Source of the DNA: Subdoligranulum sp. CAG:314
Lineage (GTDB): Bacteria > Bacillota > Clostridia > Christensenellales > CAG-314
Length of the DNA stretch: 28,406 nucleotides
Assembly (NCBI GenBank): GCA_000437915.1
Contig: FR900996.1
Span: 26,766 to 55,171 of the forward strand
Direction: 5' to 3'
Both the position numbers and the translations under genes were made by a program. The notes beneath the pieces are model-generated. The model ran no database searches. It saw only the letters and a list, made by a program, of their open reading frames with translations, and was not told the origin of the DNA. This document shows, in pieces, positions 1-7,165 of the stretch. The number at the start of each line of letters is the position of its first letter. The first letter of the stretch is position 1.

Positions 1-944
1 CTCTAACAAGCCTCGCGCGCACGGCGGTTGCAAACAATTATCGAAAGCCCAAACTGAATACGCACGGAACCGAGCTTAAAATTACGGAGGGGCGCCACCC
101 CGTTGTGGAAAAGTTTTTGAAAAACGACGTATTTGTGACCAACGATACCTGTCTCGATACGGACGAAAACAGAACTATGATTATCACAGGCCCCAACATG
201 GCCGGTAAAAGCACTTTTATGCGGCAGGTCGCGCTTATTGTTCTCATGACGCATATCGGAAGCTTTGTACCTGCAAAATCCGCGCTTGTGCCGATTGTGG
301 ATAAAGTCTTTACAAGAGTGGGCGCAAACGACGACCTTACTCTAAATCAGAGCACCTTTATGGTGGAAATGGTGGAAATAGCCGCCATAATGAACGGGGC
401 GACTTCAAAAAGTCTGATTTTGCTTGACGAAGTTGGGCGCGGTACCGCCACCTTCGACGGTCTGAGCATCGCTTGGGCAATTATGGAACATATAACTGAA
501 AAAATCCGCGCAAAAACCTTGTTCGCCACTCATTATCACGAGCTTACCGAGCTGGAGGGACGACTGGAAGGCGTAAAAAATTATAAATTTTCCGTCAAGG
601 AATTGCCCGACGGCATAGTGTTTTTGCGCAAAATCACAAGAGGCGGCGCCAACAAGAGTTTCGGCATTGAGGTGGCCGCTCTTGCAGGAATTGACAGCGC
701 AGTGCTGGAAAGAGCGTCAGAATTGGTTTCGCTTCTGGAAAAAACCGATATAAACGCTTCCGTTTTCAGCAAGCAGGAAGCGGACGAGGAGGCGGAGAAA
801 AAAATCGCCCGCGAAAGACAAACCAAAGCCGCGCTCAAAGTGGCTTCTGCCCTCAAAGAGGTGGATATGAACAATCTGACGCCGTTGCTGGCTTTTGACC
901 TCGTCAACGAGCTTGCTAAGCAAATCAAGGAATCCTATGAGTAA
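1..944 (+). CDS. mutS: DNA mismatch repair protein MutS, C-terminal part (5' end outside window)
   Basis: MutS recognises mismatched bases and starts repair through an ATP-driven sliding clamp that recruits MutL. The open frame runs in from the window edge (first full codon at base 3) and stops at TAA 942-944, so only about 314 C-terminal residues are present. They hold the ABC-type ATPase domain: Walker A GPNMAGKST (bases about 205-231), Walker B LLDEVGRGT, and the FATHYHEL switch histidine segment. The helix-turn-helix dimerisation tail follows. The signature loop reads DDLTLNQSTFMVEM where the family normally has DDLxSG[QR]STFMVEM, so the usual Ser-Gly is Leu-Asn. The post-Walker-B segment is GTATFDG rather than the usual GTSTFDG. 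The mismatch-binding and clamp domains lie outside the window. The gene overlaps mutL by 8 bases, suggesting translational coupling. Confidence 0.97.
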   Translation, partial: LTSLARTAVANNYRKPKLNTHGTELKITEGRHPVVEKFLKNDVFVTNDTCLDTDENRTMIITGPNMAGKSTFMRQVALIVLMTHIGSFVPAKSALVPIVDKVFTRVGANDDLTLNQSTFMVEMVEIAAIMNGATSKSLILLDEVGRGTATFDGLSIAWAIMEHITEKIRAKTLFATHYHELTELEGRLEGVKNYKFSVKELPDGIVFLRKITRGGANKSFGIEVAALAGIDSAVLERASELVSLLEKTDINASVFSKQEADEEAEKKIARERQTKAALKVASALKEVDMNNLTPLLAFDLVNELAKQIKESYE

Positions 945-2832
945 AATCAATATACTTTCAAGCGATATTTACAACAAAATTTCCGCCGGAGAGGTAGTGG
1001 AAAGGCCTGCGTCCATAGTCAAGGAGCTTGTGGAAAACAGCATCGATGCGGGCGCCGAAAATATTGAAATAACCGTTAAAAACGGCGGAATCGACCTGAT
1101 AAATGTTGTTGACGACGGTTGCGGTATAGAAAAAGACGATATCGACGTCGCATTTCTGCCGCATACAACAAGTAAAATCGCTTTGGCGGAGGATTTGAGC
1201 GAAATCAAAACTCTCGGCTTCAGAGGCGAGGCTTTGGCAAGCATAGCCGCCGTTTCCGTTGTGGAAATGCTTACAAAAACGGAAAGCGACGAAACAGGCT
1301 CGAAGGTAGAGGTACAGGCGGGACGAATTAAATCCAAAGGGGAGTTTTCCGCCAACACGGGCACAAGCGTCTGGGTGAGAGACTTGTTTTACAACGTTCC
1401 CGCACGCAGAAAATTTTTGAAATCGGCAGGGCGGGAAAGCGCGGAAATAACATCTGTTGTAGGGAAACTTATTCTTGCCAATGCCGAATTGAAGTTTAAA
1501 TATATAAACAACGACAAGCTGATTTATCAGACCAACGGCAGCGGTGCAAAAGAAGCCATTTATACCGTTTACGGAGAAGAAGCGGTAAAGCATTGCGTCA
1601 AATTCGACGATTTTTACAAAAACCTGAGAGCCTGGGGATACGTCAGCGATTTGAATTATTTCAAACCTAACAGTTCATATCAAACATTCGTGGTAAACGG
1701 ACGTTACGTAAACAGTCCGCAGCTTTCTTCCGCGCTTAAAAATGCTTACAAGGATTTTATGATGACGAAAAATTTTCCTTTCGCCGTCATTTATATAGAA
1801 ATCGCCCCTTCGGAAATTGACGTAAATGTCCACCCTAACAAGCTCGAAGTCAAATTTTCCGACTCCAACGCGGTGTTTTTGTCGGTGGCAACTCCCGTAA
1901 AGCAAATTTTAAACAATCTGTCGCATGACAGGGCGCGTCTCCTGCTTGAACGCGACGAGGCACAAAGAAAATTCAAACGCGATTCTGACTATGAGTTGAA
2001 ACATCTCGATACCCACAATCCTTTAATCTTCGTCAATCAAAAATACGAGCCGGAGGAAATAGATGTAAATTCACTGCTCGTATGTACCGATTCCGATGCG
2101 GATTTAAGCGTGCAGCCGAATTTCGGAATCGAGGAAACGCAGGAATTTAAACCTGCGCTTGAAGAGCTTGTTCAAAAGATAAACGGAAAAAATTTGTCGG
2201 GACATACTGAGACGCACGGCGAAAACTCGGTTTACAATCAAAAGCATATGCTGCCGTTCAGCAAGTGTTACAGAAAAGGCGTGCTCTTTCGTTCCTATCT
2301 GATGCTTGAAGATTACGAAAACGAGCTGCTGCATTTAATTGACCAACACGCGGCGCACGAAAGAATCCTGTTTGACAAATTCACTGCAGAATACGAAACG
2401 CGTAAACTCGAAATACAGGATTTGCTTACGCCCTACGTAAGGCATGTCTCAACGCCCGAATTTCAGGTTCTTTGCGAGCTTATGCCTCAGATGGAAATGA
2501 TGGGCTTTTATTACGAGCCTTTCGGAAACAATACCGTAAAATTGACGGCAATACCGTTGCTGTTTACCAATATGAGCCACAAGGACTTTTTCGATGCGGT
2601 TTTGGAAAATTGCGGAGAGGGGTTTGATACAAAATCTTTAACAAAAGACATACTTGCTCAAAAAGCCTGCAAAGCGGCAATCAAAGCAGGGGAAAGCATG
2701 AGTGTATTCGATGTGGACTACCTTTTGAAAATGCTGGATGAAAACATATTTTTAAAGTGCCCGCACGGCAGACCGTTGGTTGCCACTTACAAAAAATCCG
2801 ACTTCGACAAACTTTTTAAACGCATAGTTTAG
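937..2832 (+). CDS. mutL: DNA mismatch repair protein MutL
   Basis: MutL couples mismatch recognition by MutS to strand incision. I chose ATG 937 because AAGGA (927-931) sits 5 bases upstream and the protein then begins MSKINILSSD like the family; a longer in-frame start at 895 would lie deep inside mutS. The protein is 631 residues. The N-terminal GHKL ATPase shows ELVENSIDAGA, DDGCGI, TLGFRGEAL and the GTSVWVRDLFYNVPARRKFLK region. The C-terminal endonuclease domain, present in bacteria without MutH, has DQHA at 469-472, Glu475, the ACK motif around 577-579 and the zinc-site motif CPHGRP at 608-613. The endonuclease motif DQHA-x2-E-x4-E ends in Asp480 instead of Glu. It is the second gene of the mutS-mutL-miaA-ynbB operon. 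Confidence 0.97.
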   Translation: MSKINILSSDIYNKISAGEVVERPASIVKELVENSIDAGAENIEITVKNGGIDLINVVDDGCGIEKDDIDVAFLPHTTSKIALAEDLSEIKTLGFRGEALASIAAVSVVEMLTKTESDETGSKVEVQAGRIKSKGEFSANTGTSVWVRDLFYNVPARRKFLKSAGRESAEITSVVGKLILANAELKFKYINNDKLIYQTNGSGAKEAIYTVYGEEAVKHCVKFDDFYKNLRAWGYVSDLNYFKPNSSYQTFVVNGRYVNSPQLSSALKNAYKDFMMTKNFPFAVIYIEIAPSEIDVNVHPNKLEVKFSDSNAVFLSVATPVKQILNNLSHDRARLLLERDEAQRKFKRDSDYELKHLDTHNPLIFVNQKYEPEEIDVNSLLVCTDSDADLSVQPNFGIEETQEFKPALEELVQKINGKNLSGHTETHGENSVYNQKHMLPFSKCYRKGVLFRSYLMLEDYENELLHLIDQHAAHERILFDKFTAEYETRKLEIQDLLTPYVRHVSTPEFQVLCELMPQMEMMGFYYEPFGNNTVKLTAIPLLFTNMSHKDFFDAVLENCGEGFDTKSLTKDILAQKACKAAIKAGESMSVFDVDYLLKMLDENIFLKCPHGRPLVATYKKSDFDKLFKRIV

Positions 2833-2859
2833 CAGAATAATTGATTTATGGAGAATACT

Positions 2860-3765
2860 ATGCGTAAAATATTAGGTATTGCGGGACCTACGGGAGTCGG
2901 AAAATCCCGTTTGGGAATGACGTTGGCCGAAAAAATGAGCACAGATATTATTTCTGCGGACTCCGCTCAAATTTATATCGGCATGGACATCGGCACGGCA
3001 AAACCCGACAGGGAGGAGCAGAATCGCGTCAGACATCATTTGATTGACATTGTCAGGCCTGATGAAGAAAATTTCAATGCTTTTACCTTTTCAAAAGCGG
3101 CAGAAACCGTTATAAACGAAAATACTTTTAAGCAGCCGTTAATTGTCGGCGGTACGGGCTTGTATTTTGAAACTTTATTTTACGGGCTTGATTTTTCCGT
3201 GACGGAAGAAACCTTCAAAATAAGAAAAGAGCTTAAAAGTTTTTACGAAAAATACGGCGAAGACGCGCTTTACGAAAAGCTTATGGCGGCGGATCCCGAA
3301 AGCGCAAAAAACGTGCATAAACACAATGTAAAGGGCGTTATACGTGCATTGGAAATCTTTTCGACAGGCGGCAAGAAAAAGTCCGACGCTGTCGGAAAAA
3401 AAAGATTACCCGTAAAGGATTTCAAGCTATATATCCTTAACGATGAAAGAGAAAGCCTGTATGCGTCGATTAACCGACGAGTCGACATTATGGTTGAAAA
3501 AGGTCTTTTTGACGAGGTTGAAAATTTGCTGGAAATTTATCCGTCAACTTGCAGAGGCTTGACGGCAATAGGATATAAAGAAAGCGTTGAATATTTGTCG
3601 GGCAGCTGCACAAAGGACGAAGCTATAGCCTTGATAAAACAGCATACGAGGAATTACGCAAAAAGACAGGTGACGTATTTCAAAAGGCTTCCCGCAGTGT
3701 GGATTGACAAATGCGAGACGGAAAAAATGTGCGATTTCATTTTAAAGGATTTTTATGGACGCTAA
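2860..3765 (+). CDS. miaA: tRNA dimethylallyltransferase MiaA
   Basis: MiaA transfers a dimethylallyl group from DMAPP to N6 of adenosine 37 in tRNAs that read UNN codons. The 301-residue protein has the P-loop GPTGVGKS at 9-16, the DSAQIY segment that contacts the target base region, DIGTAKP, VGGTGLY and the C-terminal KRQVTYFKRLP segment, so all expected motifs are there. Two starts are possible. ATG 2848 has no ribosome-binding site, whereas ATG 2860 has GGAG (2850-2853) six bases upstream and gives a normal MRKILGIAGPTG start, so I prefer 2860. It follows mutL after a 27-base gap and overlaps the next gene by 11 bases. In Bacillus and many Clostridia hfq follows miaA; here it does not. 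Confidence 0.96.
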   Translation: MRKILGIAGPTGVGKSRLGMTLAEKMSTDIISADSAQIYIGMDIGTAKPDREEQNRVRHHLIDIVRPDEENFNAFTFSKAAETVINENTFKQPLIVGGTGLYFETLFYGLDFSVTEETFKIRKELKSFYEKYGEDALYEKLMAADPESAKNVHKHNVKGVIRALEIFSTGGKKKSDAVGKKRLPVKDFKLYILNDERESLYASINRRVDIMVEKGLFDEVENLLEIYPSTCRGLTAIGYKESVEYLSGSCTKDEAIALIKQHTRNYAKRQVTYFKRLPAVWIDKCETEKMCDFILKDFYGR

Positions 3766-5014
3766 AAATTATGAAAGCCAGGCGGCAAATATAGTGCAAA
3801 CAGCAGAAGCAACTCTTTCGGACAACTTTAAAAATATAGATAACGTCGCTTTACTGAACCAAAGAAAAGTTTTGAATGCCTTTATAAACAACCGTGTTTC
3901 TGCACGTCATTTTGCGGGTACAAACGGATACGGTTACGACGACGTCGGCCGCGAAACTTTAAATTGTGTTTTTGCCGATGTATTGGACGCCGAAAGCGCA
4001 TTGGTAAGCCCTCTTATTGTTTCCGGCACGCACGCCCTTACTTTGGCTCTGTTCGGAATTCTGCGCCCCGACGACATACTTTTGTCCGTCACGGGCGACG
4101 TTTACGATACGTTGAACGACGTAATTTCCGGCAACGGCAACGGCTCCTTGAAAGACTTCGGAATAAAATTCGACAAAATCGAACTGTGCGACGGAAAAAT
4201 AAATCTCTCCGAAATATGCAAATATCTTGAAACAACGCAACCGAAATTGATTTATTTTCAACGTTCAAGAGGCTATTCATGGCGCAACGCATTGACAATC
4301 GACGATTTCGGAAACGCGGTAAACGTTATTAAGAAAATTTCTCCTGATTCTCTGATTATGGTGGACAATTGCTACGGCGAATTTACGGAAGAATGCGAAC
4401 CCACAGTTTGCGGCGTCGATATTATTGCAGGCTCGTTGATAAAAAACGTGGGAGGCGGTCTGGCGCCGACAGGAGGCTACATCGCAGGAAAAAAAGAATT
4501 GGTGGAGCTTGCCGCAAAAAGGCTGACTACGCCGTCCACGGGAGGCGAGGTCGGTTCGTTTGAAAACGGATACAGAAATTTTTATCAAGGTATTTTTCTC
4601 GCGCCGCATACGGTAGCGCAAGCTTTGAAAGGGGCGTTGCTTTTGTCTGAATGTATGTCGATTTCGGGCTTTGAAACGCTTCCCGACAAACATAGCAAAC
4701 TCGGCGATATAATTTGTTCAATCAAATTCAACGACAAACAAATGCTTATTGATTTTTGCAAGCTTGTTCAGTCAAACTCTCCGATAGACGGTTACGTAAC
4801 GCCTGAGCCGTGGGATATGCCGGGCTACGAAAATCAAGTAATCATGGCGGCAGGCTGTTTTGTGCAGGGCGCATCAATCGAACTGAGCTGCGATGCTCCC
4901 GTCAAATCGCCTTATACGGCTTATCTCCAAGGCGGGCTGACTTACGAACACGTTAAAATCGTGGCGCAAAAAGCGGTGGAGTATTTTCTCAAAACAAATA
5001 AAAAGACCGATTGA
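3755..5014 (+). CDS. ynbB: PLP-dependent protein of the YnbB / 'aluminium resistance' family
   Basis: The product resembles the YnbB family, fold-type I PLP enzymes related to cystathionine/methionine gamma-lyases and often annotated as methionine gamma-lyase family or aluminium resistance protein; the true substrate is not established. The 419 residues include ARHFAGTNGYGYDDVGRETL near the N-terminus, the cofactor-stacking segment SGTHALTLALFG, the Asp of MVDNCYGEF (Asp204), and the probable Schiff-base lysine in GSLIKNVGGGLAPTGGY (Lys230). ATG 3755 has AAGGA (3745-3749) five bases upstream and overlaps miaA by 11 bases. The stop codon TGA (5012-5014) forms exactly the loop of the downstream terminator. 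In Bacillus ynbB also lies a few genes beyond mutL and miaA, which supports the assignment. Confidence 0.93.
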   Translation: MDAKNYESQAANIVQTAEATLSDNFKNIDNVALLNQRKVLNAFINNRVSARHFAGTNGYGYDDVGRETLNCVFADVLDAESALVSPLIVSGTHALTLALFGILRPDDILLSVTGDVYDTLNDVISGNGNGSLKDFGIKFDKIELCDGKINLSEICKYLETTQPKLIYFQRSRGYSWRNALTIDDFGNAVNVIKKISPDSLIMVDNCYGEFTEECEPTVCGVDIIAGSLIKNVGGGLAPTGGYIAGKKELVELAAKRLTTPSTGGEVGSFENGYRNFYQGIFLAPHTVAQALKGALLLSECMSISGFETLPDKHSKLGDIICSIKFNDKQMLIDFCKLVQSNSPIDGYVTPEPWDMPGYENQVIMAAGCFVQGASIELSCDAPVKSPYTAYLQGGLTYEHVKIVAQKAVEYFLKTNKKTD

Positions 5015-5032
5015 ATCGGTCTTTTTATTTGT
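4994..5032. terminator. Bidirectional intrinsic terminator between ynbB and the recombinase gene
   Basis: There is a perfect 18-bp inverted repeat (acaaataaaaagaccgat at 4994-5011 and its complement at 5015-5032) with a three-base loop, TGA. Each arm supplies an A-rich upstream side and a T-rich downstream side for both directions. The loop is the stop codon of the plus-strand gene, and the stop codon of the minus-strand gene (5025-5027) lies within the other arm. This hairpin therefore ends two convergent genes with no spacer. Confidence 0.93.
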
Positions 5033-6098
5033 TTTTTTCGCTGTCCGTTATACTGATTTCCACAGCGGCTTTTCTTCTGATGTCGTCGGTAATTGCGGCA
5101 TAGTGTTTTTTTGTGGTGTTTACGTCCTTGTGCCCCAAAACGTCTGCAACGACATAAATATCTCCCGTGTTTCTGTACAACTGAGTTCCGAATGTGCTCC
5201 TTAGCTTGTGCGGCGTGATTTTTTTAAGAGGCGCGGCTACTCCGCTGTATTTTTTAACAATATTTTGAACTGCCCTTGTGGTTATTCTGGAATTTTGGAG
5301 CGACAGAAACAAAGCTTTGTCATCGGGAGAGGCTGCCTTGTTTGCCAAGCGCTGTTCGTAGTAATCTCTTAAAAATCCGCCGACCTCGTCGTTAAAGTAG
5401 AGGATAACGCGATTTCCGCCCTTGCGAGTCACGACAAAGCTGTTATTTGAAAAATCAACGTCGTCAATATTAAGACCGACCAACTCGCTGTTGCGGATTC
5501 CCGTCCCCAAAAATAATGCAATAATTGCCGAATCGCGTATTTTTGTATGCTTATGAAAAGACTCCTGTCTGCCGCCCAGACCGCCGCCTGTTTCCGCCGC
5601 AGTAAGAATTGCCGGAATTTCTTCCTTTTCAAGACGTACGATTTCTTTGTCGTGAATTTTGGGAGTATCTACACGTTCCGCCATATTGGACGTCAGACTT
5701 CCTTTTTTGAAAAAATATTTATACAGATGCCTCACGGCGGATAATTTTCTCGCTTTTCCGTTTTCGGAGTTTTTTATTTGACGTCCGTCTGCGCCGTAAT
5801 AGCAAGTCAGATAATTAAGATAAAATTCAAGGTCGAAAGAGGAAATTTTTTCCAAATCTTTCACAGCCAAGTCTTTTACGCTGCAATTTTTAAAATTCTT
5901 GATTTCATAAACAAGAAATCTGAAAAACACCTTTAAATCGTATGCGTAATTCAAGCGAGTCAACGGAGAAGTTCTGCTTTGAATGCCTATAAAAAATTCT
6001 CTGCAAAAATCAGGCAAATCGTCTTCAAGCATCTGATTTATCTTTTCATTGCATTCAAATTCTCTGTCCGCAAAATAATCTGAATCATGTTTTTTCAT
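5025..6098 (-). CDS. Tyrosine recombinase, XerS-like
   Basis: This is a site-specific tyrosine recombinase of 357 residues. The SAM-like N-terminal DNA-binding domain spans roughly 25-150 (including DLPDFCREFFIGIQSRTSPLTRLNYAYDL, residues 27-55). The catalytic domain follows with all active-site residues in place: Arg202 in GTGIRNSEL, Lys226 in TRKGG, His297 and Arg300 in HKLR, His323 in GHKD, and Tyr333 in KKHY. The length and the N-terminal segment resemble XerS, the single-recombinase chromosome-dimer resolvase of streptococci, and similar proteins in Clostridia, more than XerC/XerD (about 300 residues). It could instead be a domesticated integrase; no phage genes adjoin it. The start has no good Shine-Dalgarno site (GGAG is 16 bases away), but no better in-frame start exists. 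Confidence 0.85.
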   Translation of the reverse strand: MKKHDSDYFADREFECNEKINQMLEDDLPDFCREFFIGIQSRTSPLTRLNYAYDLKVFFRFLVYEIKNFKNCSVKDLAVKDLEKISSFDLEFYLNYLTCYYGADGRQIKNSENGKARKLSAVRHLYKYFFKKGSLTSNMAERVDTPKIHDKEIVRLEKEEIPAILTAAETGGGLGGRQESFHKHTKIRDSAIIALFLGTGIRNSELVGLNIDDVDFSNNSFVVTRKGGNRVILYFNDEVGGFLRDYYEQRLANKAASPDDKALFLSLQNSRITTRAVQNIVKKYSGVAAPLKKITPHKLRSTFGTQLYRNTGDIYVVADVLGHKDVNTTKKHYAAITDDIRRKAAVEISITDSEKNK

Positions 6099-6135
6099 TT
6101 GATTAAAGGCGACACTCCGATAAAAAGATGATTTC

Positions 6136-6164
6136 AGTATACATCAAAAACAAAAATAATGCAA
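6136..6164 (-). promoter_or_regulatory. Probable sigma-A promoter of the tyrosine recombinase gene
   Basis: On the minus strand TTGCAT (6159-6164) and TATACT (6136-6141) are separated by 17 bases. A transcript would start near 6129 and have a leader of about 30 bases before the ATG at 6098. Confidence 0.6.
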
Positions 6165-6207
6165 TCTCGGGACAAGAATAGTGGAATAATTTCATCAAAA
6201 AACACTT

Positions 6208-6249
6208 CTATATCTATTCGCAAAATACTGATTTTGCGAATAGATATAG
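6208..6249 (-). terminator. 19-bp perfect inverted repeat; probable terminator of the metallopeptidase gene
   Basis: The arms ctatatctattcgcaaaat (6208-6226) and 6231-6249 are perfect complements around a four-base loop. On the minus strand the hairpin follows the stop of the YgjP-like gene by about 75 bases, and a run of six T begins five bases after the stem, so it can act as an intrinsic terminator. The stem is AT-rich and unusually long, and it lies 110-150 bases upstream of the recombinase start, so a role as a protein-binding or recombination site is also possible. A weaker 7-bp repeat (6292-6298 with 6308-6314) lies between it and the gene. Confidence 0.6.
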
Positions 6250-6324
6250 GCATTGGCGCTGAAATTTAACTAGTCTAAAGAATAATTTTCCAACAAGAAT
6301 ATATTTCTCTTGTTTTAAGTCAAA

Positions 6325-6987
6325 TTAAATATCGTTTATTAAAAATTCAAATCTTTTCAAGCTGCGCCTGCGTTCAGCCCAATCCGGAATAAACTGTTCA
6401 AGCGTTTTCCAGAATCTTTCCGAATGATTTAATTCCAGAACGTGACACAACTCGTGAACTACCACATATTCTATCAGTTTAGGTTCCAGTTGAATTAACC
6501 TTGAATTAAATGTAATCATTTTGTTGGAATCGCAGCTTCCCCATTTGGATTTTAACGATTTAATACGCACTCCCGCCGGACAAATTCCGATTTTACTGCC
6601 GATTTGCGACATGATTGCGGGAAGATTCGTCTTTGCTTTTTCCAGCGTAAATTTTTTCATAGCATCTTTAAGCTGTGAAATCTCGGTTACTTTTTGCGGT
6701 ACGATAAACATATCTTCCAATATAGTTGCCTCGGTTACGTTACTTTTTACCACTCTGAAACGCTTTCCGAACAATAAAAACTGCTGGTATTTGTAAATTT
6801 CTTCAAATTCGTTTTTTATATTTTGTTTTTCTTTTGCTTTTTTCTCTATCCAGCGTCTTTTCTCGCGCACAAATCCCTCTATAGCTTCCTTACTGAGATT
6901 TTTCGGCGCGCGGACCTCCAGCGTTTCGGCATCCCGGACGGTAATAATCAAATTTTTATTATCTGTACGGATAATTTCAACTTTCAT
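6325..6987 (-). CDS. YgjP-type zinc metallopeptidase-fold protein (DUF45/M48-like)
   Basis: The product belongs to the YgjP/DUF45 family, which has a zincin fold and a zinc site; its physiological substrate is not settled. The zinc motif is HELCH at 178-182 with a third ligand His188 in LNHSERFW, preceded by the family hallmark SLKSKWGSC around 144-152. I start the gene at ATG 6987 because GGG of AAAAAAGGG (minus strand, ending at 6994) lies six bases upstream; the longer start at 7011 adds eight residues but has no ribosome-binding site. That gives 220 residues, normal for the family, with no signal peptide or membrane segment, so it is cytoplasmic. It is a single-gene unit with no clear promoter that I can identify. 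Confidence 0.85.
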   Translation of the reverse strand: MKVEIIRTDNKNLIITVRDAETLEVRAPKNLSKEAIEGFVREKRRWIEKKAKEKQNIKNEFEEIYKYQQFLLFGKRFRVVKSNVTEATILEDMFIVPQKVTEISQLKDAMKKFTLEKAKTNLPAIMSQIGSKIGICPAGVRIKSLKSKWGSCDSNKMITFNSRLIQLEPKLIEYVVVHELCHVLELNHSERFWKTLEQFIPDWAERRRSLKRFEFLINDI

Positions 6988-7106
6988 GACGAACCCTTTT
7001 TTGATAATCATACCACTTTACATAGTTTAAATACCGTTTAATTTTGTCGTTTTGATAAATTTTTTGAAATAACAGAATATTATGCGACACATATTAGTTT
7101 ATACAC

Positions 7107-7135
7107 TTGACTTTATTCGGCGTTTATATTAGAAT
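7107..7135 (+). promoter_or_regulatory. Probable sigma-A promoter of the PadR-like gene
   Basis: TTGACT (7107-7112) and TAGAAT (7130-7135) are spaced by 17 bases. A strong ribosome-binding site AGGAGG (7153-7158) lies seven bases before the ATG at 7166. A weak dyad TATG-N5-CATA (7081-7093) lies just upstream of the -35 element and might be an operator, but it is too short to rely on. Confidence 0.65.
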
Positions 7136-7165
7136 TTATTTGATTTTTACACAGGAGGTTTTTTA

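Noticed and set aside
895..936. Longer start for mutL at 895
   Set aside because: It would extend mutL 42 bases further into mutS and add residues not seen in the family; ATG 937 has a ribosome-binding site.
6292..6314. 7-bp inverted repeat (aacaaga / tcttgtt) after the YgjP-like gene as terminator
   Set aside because: Nine-base loop, AT-rich short stem and no T-run on the minus strand; the larger palindrome at 6208-6249 is the better candidate.
5025..6324. Prophage or integrative element anchored by the tyrosine recombinase
   Set aside because: No other phage or conjugation genes, no direct repeats seen around it, and tRNA-Trp at 10779-10853 is intact with its own promoter and terminator and is more than 4 kb away.
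6988..7011. Longer start for the YgjP-like protein at 7011
   Set aside because: The ribosome-binding site AAGGG lies between the two start codons and serves ATG 6987.
7081..7093. TATG-N5-CATA dyad upstream of the PadR-like promoter as a self-regulation operator
   Set aside because: Four-base arms are too short to separate from chance in AT-rich DNA; kept only as a remark.
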